Source: Fulvivirga imtechensis AK7 (GTDB lineage Bacteria; Bacteroidota; Bacteroidia; Cytophagales; Cyclobacteriaceae). Taken from it: a stretch of 64,000 nt of DNA. The position numbers and the translations under genes were made by a program. The notes under the pieces were generated by a model. That model searched no databases and was not told where the DNA came from. It saw only the letters and a list, made by a program, of their open reading frames with translations. The DNA is taken from assembly GCF_000331535.1 (NCBI RefSeq), contig NZ_AMZN01000025.1, positions 1-64,000 of the forward strand, in the 5' to 3' direction. Within the stretch, counting starts at the first letter, position 1. The number at the start of each line of letters is the position of its first letter. Positions 30,801-41,500 of this stretch are shown piece by piece.

Positions 30801-33800
30801 CAGACTCATAATACTCCAGCGAAAAGGGCGCCTCATCCATCACCTGCTGAAAGGGTGCGTCATCTACTGTAACAATGGAGGTGCGTAAGCTTTCATGTCG
30901 AGCTATGAGCTTCTTAAATGTATCTTCTACTTTCTCCCGATCCACATGTCCTTCCAACTTCACTACCTGTGGTATGTTATAGGCCAATGAGTCTCTGTCT
31001 AGCTCATAAAGGATGTATAACCGGCGTTGAGCGGAGGATAAAGTGTAATAGTTTTTTTCCGGAGCCTTTTTTATGTCTGAATGACCTGTAATATCCGCAC
31101 CTTCAATAAAGGCACTCAAATTCCTTAAAACTGCTTGTTCAAAAAATTCTACTAAAGAGACATCAACATGAAACTCCTTGCTGATTAGCGCTATCATGGT
31201 CAATGCCTTTAGAGAATCTCCACCAATTTCAAAGAAGTCGTCATCCAAGTCAATATTCGGTCTGCCAAAAAACTTTTGCCATAATTTTTTTAAACGACTC
31301 TCGATTACTGAATGTCCTTTCTCAGGTATAAACTTTTCAAGTTGCTCAATATCACTTGAAGCTTCCTCTTCTTCTAACTTTTCATAAAAACTGCTTTTAT
31401 TAATCCATTGATCAAGTCTAGTTTGGAGTTCCCTTGTTGATACAACCAATTGATGTAATTCCTTCTTCGATAAAACATAATTAATAACATCTGGTAATTC
31501 ATCTATATTTACAGCATCATTTATCTCATGGTCGAAACTCAAACTATCAAAATTTACACAGATCCAATTTTTTAGTAAATCATCTTGTTTATGAGATTGC
31601 ACAAAATAATCCATAAACGTATTTGCAGAAGCATAGGCACCAAACCTTAGCCCGCCGAGTACTGAAGCCAAGGATGAAGTCAAAAGACAAAAATCGAGCG
31701 CCTGATTACTAAGAGCTTTCTGCAGTGTCATCAATCCTTCTACCTTAGAGGAGAACTGAATTTCGAAATCTTCCTTGTCCAAATCGTCAAGTGCACTAAT
31801 CGAATGACCGTTTGTCACCCCTGCTGCATGGAAAACTCCATTAAGTTTTCCATATTTTTTTTCAGAAATTTCCAACACTTTAGAAAATTCTTCACTGGAA
31901 GAGATATCGCAAGACAAATAAAGCACCTCTCCTCCCTGATCTTCAATGGATAATATCTTTTTTATTTTCTCCTTCGTACCTTCCGGGGAAGCTCTGTCGT
32001 TCAGGTAAGCATTCCATACTTCTTTCTCAGGTAATGCCTCCCTACCAATCAAGATAAGCTTTGCCGAAAAACCTTTACTGAGATACTTTGATATGGTATA
32101 CCCAAACTTTCCTAACCCACCAGTAATGAGGTAAACGCCTTGATCTCTGAAGTTTTCAGGAGAATTATTTGGCTTCACTTTTACTGATTCATATACTTGA
32201 GTCCATCTGCAAGAAGCCCTGTATGACACCACTTTGCCGGAGTTGCTGTGTAATATTTCAGAATAGAGTTTAGACAACAATGATTGGTCATCCTTAAATT
32301 CACTCAATGAAATATCAATGTGACCTGTAGATATTTCCGGGTTTTCCTGACCAATAACTTTTAATAACCCAAGAAAGGGCGATTTAGACGGTGCCGAGGG
32401 ATCTTGTTGTCCTAATACGTTGTGTATGCCGTTGGTGAGTACTGTAACTTCTTTCAATGTTCCGGAACGTTGTAATGCCTTAGTTACATTTAATAGGCTA
32501 TAGAGCGTAATGTATTCCAATCGCGATGTAGCCTGCAACATTCGTTTGTCATTGTCATCCTGAATACCCCAGCTATGCAATATTTGGTCCGGTAGTCGAT
32601 TGGAGCGGGACAGACTTTTGAATAATTTTTTATAATCCCCTGTAGTTTCCGGATTAATGACATAAACATCAGGCTTTACCTGGTCAAATTCATCTCCTAT
32701 TTGTACCTGGATCACCTGCCCACCCGCTTGCTTCAATTTCGATATAAAGCCATCGCTAACTCCACAGTTATCTGAAAATACCAATATACGTACTTCTGGT
32801 TCTAAGCCAGAGCTTGCTGGTATTTCTTTCGAAATTTTCCAGGTGGGAGTATAGAACCAATTGGTTATGTCATTCCTTATCAAGGATCTATCTGAGACCA
32901 TTTCTGAGACCATCTTGGCTGCATCCACATTCACCGGATACATGATCTTATCAAATGAATAAGTGGGAAGCGAGACTTTTCTGCGATCTTGCCCGGTATA
33001 AAATCTCTGCCAGTCAGGCCGTTTCCCATTTAGCCATAGTTTTCCCAACCCCGAGAGTATAGTGGAAGTGTCATTTTTTGTTTCGTTGGCATGTCTTATA
33101 AGATTAATAATTTTATGCCCGTCCCCAAAGCTTTCATTAGCTCTTACAAAGGAGCCCAATGTCTTTCCAGGACCGGCCTCCACAAATAAGACATGCTTAT
33201 CAAGCATGACCTCTTCTATACCTTTGGAAAACTTTACGGTATAACGAAGATGGTCCAACCAATATTTGGGATCAGATAACTGACTGTCTGCCGCTCTTTT
33301 CCCAGTAAGATTTGATATAAAAGGTAACTGCTGGGGGTATATTCTGGTTTTCTTGATAGTGTCTTCAAAATCGGCTAACATTCCATCCATCATATGGGAG
33401 TGAAATGCGTGAGATGTATGGATTTCTTTACTCAAAAAACCTGCCTTTTCGATTTTCGATTTGAAGCTGTTAATAGACTCCCTGGACCCTGACACGACAC
33501 AAGATGAGGAACTGTTAACCGCCGCCAGCGAGATAGATTTGTGCTTTTTCAAAAAAGGCGCTATTTCTGCTTCTGAAATAGAGACACTTAGCATACTACC
33601 TGTGGACATTTGCTGCATTAACTCTCCCCGCTTTACAACTAAACTCAGAGTGTCTTCAAGTGTAAAAACTCCACTCAAACAAGCCGCTACATACTCACCT
33701 ATACTGTGCCCTATCATTATATCAGGTTTTATCCCCCAATGCATCAGCAAGCGAGCTATCCCATATTCTATTACAAAGAGAATGGGTTGAGCATATTCTG

Positions 33801-35556
33801 TCTCATTTATCAAACCTTTATCTTTCGAGAAAAGAATTTTTTTTAGGTCCTTTCCCGATTTTCGTTTAACTATATCAAAACATGTATCTATCTCAGACCG
33901 GAAGGCTTCCTCACTATTGTATAAATCCGCACACATATTTATATATTGAGATCCTTGACCCGGAAACATAAATACTACTTCTGACTTGGTATTATCCTCC
34001 AATGGCTTTAGCGATTCATCAATATTTATGGATGAAAGCTGTTTAATAGCGTCTTCATGGTCTTTACAGACGATGGTTTTCCTATAGGCAAATGAACCTC
34101 TGCCGACTTTTAAGGTATAAGCTATATCCGCCAGATTTTTGTCTTTGTTCCTATCTAAAAAATTTTTTAGATTTTCGATATTGCGTCTAAGTGCATTGAG
34201 AGTTTTTGCAGATACGCTCAATAATTGATGTGATCTACCAGAAGGTGAAGAAGTCTCTGGAGGTGCTTCTTCTAATATTACATGGGCATTTGTCCCTCCC
34301 TGACCAAAGGAGCTTACTCCGGCTCTTAATGGATATTTGTCACTCTTCCATTCTGCTAGTTCCGTGTTCACATAGAATGGTGATTCAAAAAAGTTTATCT
34401 CCGGGTTGGGACTTTTGTAATTTAAACTAGGAGGTATCTGCCTGTGTTTAATGGCCAACACAGTTTTTATAAACCCTGCAACACCTGCAGCAGCATCTAA
34501 ATGTCCAATATTTGTTTTTACAGAACCCAGTGCACAATATTTCTTCTTACTCTTGCCAAATGCAAAATTCAACGCTTCTACCTCTATTGGATCACCTAAA
34601 GCAGTACCTGTTCCATGAGCTTCTAAATAACTTATGCTTTCCGGCTCTACCTTTGCCATTTTTCTGGCTTTTATGATAGCGCGAGACTGCCCGGAAACAC
34701 TTGGAGCAGCAAAGGACATTTTTTCAGCTCCGTCATTATTGACACTACTCCCCTTTACTATGGCATAAATATGATCTTTGTCTTTTATTGCCTCCGTCAG
34801 CTTCTTCAAAACAACCACACCAGCGCCTTCTCCTCCGATGGTTCCACTGGCATCTTTGTCAAATGTACGACAGTGACCGTCTTTTGAATTAATCATTCCT
34901 TCCTGGTAAAGATATCCTTTTTTCGAATGGGCGGTAACACTCACCCCACCGGCAACAGCAATTTTACACTCTTGCAATAAAAGGCTCATACAGGCCTTTT
35001 GAATAGCCACCAAAGATGTTGAGCAGGTGGTATCTATATAAATTGATGGGCCGCGCAAATTCAATGAGTATGCTACCCGGGCACACAAGTAATTAATGCT
35101 CATTAATTGATTTACCGTGAACCCATCGACCAGGTCCGCGTTACTGGAGATCATAACATAGTTCATCCAATTTAAATTAGATGATCCTCCGGCAAATAGT
35201 CCAATATTTTCATCGTATTCCTGAACATTACAACCCGCATCTTCCAGAGCGTTCCAGACACACTCATGAAAAATTCGCATCTGGGGGTCCATTAATTTGG
35301 CTTCATCCGGACGATAGTTGAAAAAGGCTGAATCAAAAAATTCCTTATCTTTTAAGTAGCTATTGGCCTTAACATACAGTGGATGATTAATCAAACCTTT
35401 ATCCTCGCCATTAGCAATTAATTCCTCATCACTAAAAAACTCAATGGATTCTATTCCTTCTTTCAGGTTTTTCCAAAAAACATCTATGTCGTTTGACCCT
35501 GAAAAACGGCCTGACATTCCAATAACTGCTATTTCAAGCCCGTTATATTCTTTCAT
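27826..35556 (-). CDS. Hybrid PKS-NRPS KS-AT-KR-ACP-C-A-PCP (Dab-type A)
   Basis: The 2576-residue subunit has KS 1-430 (TTCSTSLVAIQ near 174; both active His motifs EAHGTGT and NIGHLDAA present), AT 530-820 (GHSIG near 617, HAFHS near 718), KR from about 1145 (TGGLGKFG, Tyr and Asn in YASAN near 1305), ACP near 1445 (GGDSLKAL), C 1500-1930 (HHIISDG near 1629), A 1950-2450 (YTSGSTGVPKG near 2125, NAYGPTE) and PCP near 2517 (GGHSLVA). The A code DIWELTADDK equals the remembered 2,4-diaminobutyrate (Dab) signature. The module should extend Ser from the upstream subunit with malonate, reduce the ketone, and couple Dab. The KR lid has NFDS where NWD is usual. A gap of 10 bases separates it from the upstream gene. 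ATG at 35556. Confidence 0.96.
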   Translation of the reverse strand: MKEYNGLEIAVIGMSGRFSGSNDIDVFWKNLKEGIESIEFFSDEELIANGEDKGLINHPLYVKANSYLKDKEFFDSAFFNYRPDEAKLMDPQMRIFHECVWNALEDAGCNVQEYDENIGLFAGGSSNLNWMNYVMISSNADLVDGFTVNQLMSINYLCARVAYSLNLRGPSIYIDTTCSTSLVAIQKACMSLLLQECKIAVAGGVSVTAHSKKGYLYQEGMINSKDGHCRTFDKDASGTIGGEGAGVVVLKKLTEAIKDKDHIYAIVKGSSVNNDGAEKMSFAAPSVSGQSRAIIKARKMAKVEPESISYLEAHGTGTALGDPIEVEALNFAFGKSKKKYCALGSVKTNIGHLDAAAGVAGFIKTVLAIKHRQIPPSLNYKSPNPEINFFESPFYVNTELAEWKSDKYPLRAGVSSFGQGGTNAHVILEEAPPETSSPSGRSHQLLSVSAKTLNALRRNIENLKNFLDRNKDKNLADIAYTLKVGRGSFAYRKTIVCKDHEDAIKQLSSINIDESLKPLEDNTKSEVVFMFPGQGSQYINMCADLYNSEEAFRSEIDTCFDIVKRKSGKDLKKILFSKDKGLINETEYAQPILFVIEYGIARLLMHWGIKPDIMIGHSIGEYVAACLSGVFTLEDTLSLVVKRGELMQQMSTGSMLSVSISEAEIAPFLKKHKSISLAAVNSSSSCVVSGSRESINSFKSKIEKAGFLSKEIHTSHAFHSHMMDGMLADFEDTIKKTRIYPQQLPFISNLTGKRAADSQLSDPKYWLDHLRYTVKFSKGIEEVMLDKHVLFVEAGPGKTLGSFVRANESFGDGHKIINLIRHANETKNDTSTILSGLGKLWLNGKRPDWQRFYTGQDRRKVSLPTYSFDKIMYPVNVDAAKMVSEMVSDRSLIRNDITNWFYTPTWKISKEIPASSGLEPEVRILVFSDNCGVSDGFISKLKQAGGQVIQVQIGDEFDQVKPDVYVINPETTGDYKKLFKSLSRSNRLPDQILHSWGIQDDNDKRMLQATSRLEYITLYSLLNVTKALQRSGTLKEVTVLTNGIHNVLGQQDPSAPSKSPFLGLLKVIGQENPEISTGHIDISLSEFKDDQSLLSKLYSEILHSNSGKVVSYRASCRWTQVYESVKVKPNNSPENFRDQGVYLITGGLGKFGYTISKYLSKGFSAKLILIGREALPEKEVWNAYLNDRASPEGTKEKIKKILSIEDQGGEVLYLSCDISSSEEFSKVLEISEKKYGKLNGVFHAAGVTNGHSISALDDLDKEDFEIQFSSKVEGLMTLQKALSNQALDFCLLTSSLASVLGGLRFGAYASANTFMDYFVQSHKQDDLLKNWICVNFDSLSFDHEINDAVNIDELPDVINYVLSKKELHQLVVSTRELQTRLDQWINKSSFYEKLEEEEASSDIEQLEKFIPEKGHSVIESRLKKLWQKFFGRPNIDLDDDFFEIGGDSLKALTMIALISKEFHVDVSLVEFFEQAVLRNLSAFIEGADITGHSDIKKAPEKNYYTLSSAQRRLYILYELDRDSLAYNIPQVVKLEGHVDREKVEDTFKKLIARHESLRTSIVTVDDAPFQQVMDEAPFSLEYYESEASGFTSIIKRFIKPFNLSKPPFIRGGLIKLSTDVHLLMIDLHHIISDGVSQGILIKDFMALYKKEKLSALRLQYKDYAEWQQSAEQRALLAGQREFWKKEFAEEVSILDLPADHSRPLVKSDKGHNVLFTLNKEETENLRKMGDEVGATMFMTVFSVFNILLSKLSGQNDITVGTPVAGRDHADLEEIMGVFVNTLAIRNKVDLERDFMTFLLEVKQKTLACFSHQSFQYEELIEELSISRDTGRNPLFDVMFTYQNFTQDALVIPGLRLQPYDFSHYSAKVDLELSVVESDNELQLYFEYSTDLFERERIEQFFGYFHRIVIEVTSAPDRPLSAIDILSAEERKQIFDDFNNTDVSYPLDKTFIELFEEQVRQYSSSIAAFDHDKELSYLELNEQANKLANTLLSKGLTVEMPVVVLCERSVDMLAGILGIFKSGGTYIPLSVEYPVARIEQVLEDARPKFLMTTSSILNKEVLATLSRVVPGLQIICMDKWDGQGNSVQLDQFTVSVTSREEWQQNISKNPLVGVQPANLAYILYTSGSTGVPKGVMIEHRGMLNHLLAKRDDLRLSADSIVSQNASETFDISIWQFLSALIVGGKTIIYSRERILEPEKFLHQLHEDQITILEVVPSYLSVLLGHLEELEAGNLFTHLSYLLVTGETLQKKQVERWLKLYPHIKMVNAYGPTEASDDITHCIIEEVPQTTTVPIGRVLPNLHIYIIDEYMKLCPVGVKGEIVVSGIGVGRGYLNQPGKTAEVFLDDPFAPGEAVRMYRTGDVGRWLPDGNIEFFGRKDHQVKINGHRIELGEIENCLTEKEEITEAVVLTKYHTGAQYMVAYFVSEISISVEELRNFLLGKLPEYMLPSYFVHMEELPLTQNGKVDRKKLPDPEIVAGEDYVAPSSDIEKVLVEIWSEVLNIEKEVISVSANFFELGGHSLVATTLVNKISKRFEMEFKLTDIFTRQDIKMQAAFIELNSWLFKSEMTSDDTIGITI

Positions 35557-35566
35557 ATTTCTTTAC

Positions 35567-38500
35567 TTAAAAATAGTTCTTGATTAGATGGTCCATTCCT
35601 GTTATCTCCTGATCCATTTTCTTCTCAACCTCTTGATTGATTAATTCTCCATTAACAATAAATTCTGTCAATGATGAGATAGTAGTATAATTGAACAAGT
35701 CAGGCACTGAAATTTTAATATCCGCCTTCCTTTTCAGCAAGGATTTCAAATGTAAAATCTTAATAGAATTTCCACCCAGTTCAAAAAAACTCTTGTTCAC
35801 ACTTATCACTCCTTTTTCAATAGATAGCACTTCACTCCAGATTTCTGCAAGCTTCTCTTCTGTTTCATTGCAAGGTGCCACATAATCTTCACCTACCTTT
35901 ATTTCCGGATTCGGTAAGGCTTTGCGGTCTACCTTACCGTTAGTTGTAAGAGGCATCCTATCTAATTGAACATAATAGACAGGAATCATATACTCTGGCA
36001 ATGTTTGAGATAGATGATTTCTAAGATCTGATGATGGAATTTCTTTTCGCGCAACATAGTATCCCACGAGGAACTTATTATCCTCTCTTTCCCTAACCAG
36101 CACCACCGCCTCTTTGATACCTTGGTGAGCGACAAGCTGACTCTCTATTTCTCCCAATTCTATCCTTAGCCCACGGATCTTTACCTGGTAGTCCTTCCTG
36201 CCTATATATTCGATGTTGCCATCCGGAAGCCAGCACGCCAGATCACCAGTCTTGTAAAGGCGTTCGCCTGGCTCAAATGGGTTTGGAACAAACCTTTCAG
36301 CAGTCAGTTGATCGGCATGAATATACCCTCGCGCAAGTCCAGATCCCGAGATACATAATTCCCCACGCACTCCTATTGCACACAGTCTACCATCCTTGTC
36401 GAGTATGTACAGCTTGGTATTGTCGATCGGCTTGCCAATGGGAATCGAAGCTGGTATCTCGTTGAATCCACAATTATAATACGAAACATCTACTGTGGCT
36501 TCTGTAGGACCGTATAGATTGATCAACTGGGTAGCATATCTCTTGTATAGTGTCCTTCCAAAGAATTTTACCTGAGTTGATCCTAATGCCTCTCCACTAC
36601 AAAACACATGGCTCAAACTGCTTAATGAGGCCTCTTCTTCTCCATCCAGTTCCTGTAAAAATAATGTTAACATTGAGGGCACAAAATGTACTACTGAAAC
36701 CTTGTACTTATCTATGGCCTCTATTACTTTGCTGGGATCTTTCTCTTCTTCAGGAGCCAATACACTCACACTCGCACCTACCATAGACCACCAAAACAGC
36801 TCCCATATAGATACATCAAAGCTTAAAGGTGTCTTTTGTAGTAGTACATCGTTTGACCCGATAGGGTATGCCTTTTGCATCCATAGCAGGCGGTTCACCA
36901 CCGAATGATGTTCGATCATCACTCCCTTAGGTGTGCCTGTAGAGCCTGAGGTATAAATCACATAAGCCAAATCATCACCCTTCGGCTTATTCACTAACTC
37001 AGCAGGCGGTTGACCATCAATCATTTCGCTCGCCTCATCAAGATCTATCAATTGTGCTGATGTTTCTACTCCTATGGTACCCAAATGGTGACCACGACTA
37101 ATTAAAGCTTTCAAGTCTGCATCCGAAATAATACCGTTAACTCTTGCTGAAGGATGGCTGGGAGAAAGTGGTACATAAGCTGCGCCAGACTTCAAGATAC
37201 CAAAAATACTGGGCATTAAGTCTGCATCCCTTTCCAACAGAAGACCTACTCTATCACCTACCTGAACTCCTATCTCTTGTTGAAGATAAATCGCTATCCG
37301 GTCTGACTTTTCCATCAACTCCCTGTATGTCAATGAATCTTCCTTATACCATACAGCAATATTGTCTGGCGTACGATGCACCTGGTCTTCAAATAGGTCG
37401 ATGATCGTATGCTCTCGAGGATAATCCGTCTCCGTCTCATTGAAAGTGACCAACAATTGATGCTGTTCATCAGATGATAGAATGTCAATCTCAGACAGTT
37501 TCCTATCAAAATCCACGGTTACCACTTCCACTATTCTTTGAAAATAAGCTACAAAACGTGCTATTGTTTCATGCTTAAATAATTCCGTAGAATACTCAAA
37601 ATTAAGGTGTAGTTTTTCATCAACCTCAGCTACCCATAATTCTATATCAAACTTCGATACATTTCTTGTTTCTTCATATGGTCTTAATGTAATGCCTGGG
37701 ATCGCCAGCTCTTCATAATCAAAATTTTGAAAAGTAAGGCCTACATCAAACAATGGATTTCTACTGGTATCTCGGCGTACCTTTAATTCATCAATCAATA
37801 TTTCGTAAGGGTAAAACTGATTATCCAGACAAGCAAACGTCTTTTGTTTTACCTGTGATAAAAAATCCCTGAAGCTCAATTCAGATTTGGGGAAATTTCG
37901 CAATGCCAGAGTATTTACAAACATTCCGATAATACCCTCCAGATCAGGGTGATACCTTCCCGCAACGCTTGTACCAACGACAATATCCTCCTGATTGCTT
38001 AACTTACTCAAGAGTACATTGAGAACGGACAATATCATCATAAACATAGTAGCCCCCGATTCTTCACCCAATTTTCTCAACTTACGAGTAGTGTCCTGAT
38101 CCAATACAAATGACAGGTGATCCCCGTGATAACCTTTCATCTGAGGCCGGGGAAAATCAGTTGGAAGATTGAGTACACTCACCTCATCTGAAAACTCGTG
38201 TTTCCAAAAATCCCTCTGATCAGAAATCTGTACCTGTTGTTCATCACTGAGCTGCCATTCGGAATAGTCCTTATACTGAAGCTGTAGCTCAGGAAGCTCT
38301 TCCTCATTGTAGAGAGCCATAAAATCTTTTATTAAAATAGCCTGAGATACACCATCAGCAACAATGTGGTGCTTGTCGACCATAAGCAGATACTTTTCTT
38401 GGGTAAGCATAACAAGCCTTACCCGCAGTAGAGGCGCTTTGCTTAAATCAAAAGGCCTGACAAAACTCCTCTGTAGTTCGTCCACATCTTCGCTATTTGC

Positions 38501-41500
38501 TTGTATTACCTCTACGTCAAAGTCAGCATCATGCTCTATCTTCTGCATAGTGCAGCCATATACATCATGAAAAGCGGTTCGCAAACTTTCATGTCGATTG
38601 ATTAGCTTATTGAAGGCATTTGACAGACGCTCCACATCAAGCTTACCTTCCAGCAACACAGTCTGCGGCATGTTGTAGGCCAGGGACGTTTTATCTAATT
38701 CATATAGAAAATATAGTCGCTGTTGCGCTGGAGACAACTCATAGTGATCTTTTTCCCGGGCTGGTGTAATGAACTGCGACCTTGCTGAAGAACCTCTATC
38801 GTATACCTCAGCGATATAGTCACACAATTCTCTAACTGAAGACCTTTCAATAAAATGGGACAGCGGTATTTCCAGATGTAATTCTCTATTGATTCTGGAG
38901 ACTAGTGTTAAGGCTTTAAGAGAATCTCCTCCCGATTCAAAGAAATCATCATTTAAACCAATGTCAGCTCTACCAAAGAAATCATGCCAAACTTTAATGA
39001 CTTTACTTTCCAGGTTTCCACTATCTTCTTCAGTAATAACGTCAGCGTCCAATCCTGGCACTTCATGATTACTTTCAAATTCATTATAAACTGTGGGATC
39101 TGTATTAGATATGTAGATTGTGTGTAGATCACTTTCTGTACACTTTAGTAATAGTTTATACCCCTCTTCCGGTGATATACTATTTTCAAGATATGTCTGC
39201 CCATTTTTTATTATTTCTGCTGCGGCCATACCCACTGTACGCCATTGATTCCAACCTATGCAAATTACCCGAGAACCACCAAATGCATAACTCTCCGTAA
39301 AAGATTCCATAAATAAATTGGCTGCAACATACCCAACCTGCCCCACCGGAGCTATCTGGGATGATAGAGAAGAGCAAAAAACCAAAAATTCTGGCTCCCT
39401 ATGCTTAAATACTTCACATAAAGCTATTGTGCCATAAATTTTAGGAGAGAAAACTTTCTCATTGTTTTCTTTCTCCCGTTTCTGAATGAATCCGGCATAA
39501 TCCCCCAGACCTGCGGCATGTATTATTCCATTAATTTTTCCAAGCTCGGACTCTAAATCGTCTACAACCTTGCGTAGGCCGTCAACGTCCGAAACATCCA
39601 TACTTATATATGTTACATTGCTCCCGTTCTCTTCTATTTTAAGAAGCTCAGAAATAATTGTATAAAGTGTATCTTTTTGATCATGGTTATTCAACCACCA
39701 GCTCCATCTATCTTTTGCAGGTAGGTCTTTTCGGCCCAATAAGATCAAATTAACTCCTTTTATATTCTCTGATATATGACGGGAAAGGGTTAGCCCGATT
39801 CCTCCAAGTCCGCCGGTAATCAGATAGTTGCCTCCGGATACGAATGGGATATCAGAATTTTCTCTGGCTACCTTTGCAGGCTTAATGGTCTGCACGAATT
39901 TTGTGCCTCGTCTCAATGCGACTATCTGGTGCTCACACTTTGAAAATACCTCCCTAATTACAACCGGGACTACTGACGTATCCTGTTCATTATCTGTGTA
40001 GGTAATATCAATATTCCGACAACTTATATTTTCGTATTCTTTCGGTATGACTTTTACCGCTGCTAGTATAGGCGACTTTTCAGGAGAAACTATATCGCCA
40101 TGAAGAACATGGTGTAAATTACTTGTAATAGATACAATTTGTATTGCCTTTGTAATGTATGCTTTGCCCAGCCCCTTGGCAATATTTAATAGTGCATAAT
40201 ACCCTTCGTCAAGTTCATTTTTAGCCCTTTCAATTGTTAGGGCTTTATCACTTTTATTTACTCCCCAGGCAAAAACTATGCGCATAGGCTCAACGACTGA
40301 TTTCAACTCCTTGAACAATCTGACATAGCCATCATGATCTAAGGGATCCAGATGGTAGAGTCTGGCATTTTCATTACCAAATGATACTCCTTTCTTTACA
40401 AAAACAAAATCCTCTTCCAGCTCGCCAAATTTTTCCCTGAATAGCTCCGCCAGGGAGCTATCTTCAATAAAAAGCACATTGAATTTTTTCTTTTCAGTAA
40501 GACCTTCTTGGGGCTGTATTTCCCAGCGAGGTGTATAAAACCAGTCGCCAATATCTTTTCTCACACCAGATCTTTCTGAAAACATTTCTCTGATCATTTG
40601 ATTAGCATCAACATCTACAGGATATGCAATCCTATCAAAAGAATAAGAAGGAAGTGATACTTTATGTCGAGCTTCTTCTGAATAATACCCGGACCAATTG
40701 GGTTCTAATCCATTCATCCAGAGTTTACCAAGCCCTTTTAAAAGTTGATATAATGTATCGACTCCTTCCTTCGATTTTCCTAGGAGGTTCACTGTTTTAT
40801 GTCCCACGCCCCTATGTTCATTACTTCCCACAAATGAGCTCAATGCATTCCCTGGACCAACTTCAAGAAAAACTACATTTGCATTTTCATTTATTACATG
40901 TGCTATTCCTTCGGAAAACCTGATTGTTTGACGAAGTTGATCCACCCAATAGTTGTGATTCAAAATTTCCTTGCCTGCTATTTTCCCAGTAACATTCGAT
41001 ACAAAAGGTACACCGGGAGAGCTGATTTTTACCTTACCGACACATTGCTTAAAATCCGTCAAAACAGAATCCATCATATGCGAGTGGAATGCATGAGATG
41101 TGAGCACCTCTTTGCATTTGAATCCCTCATGCTCAATATTCGCTTTGAATGTATTAATTGCAGACGTAGGTCCCGAAACTACGCATGATGAAAAGCTATT
41201 GACAGCAGCCAGTGATACTTCCTTATGTCTACTAAGATAAGGGTTAAGTTCTTGCTCGGTAATTAGTATACTAAGCATGGCGCCTTTTGGTGCTCTTTGC
41301 ATCAGTTCACCTCGCTTAATTACCAGGAATAAAGCATCCTCCAACGAGAAAACGCCACTCAAACATGCGGCAACATATTCGCCAATACTGTGTCCGATCA
41401 TTATGTCAGGACTAATACCCCAACTCATCAGCAGACGAGCCAGCGCATATTCTACTATAAACAATGCAGGCTGTGTAAACTCGGTTTCATTTATCATCCC

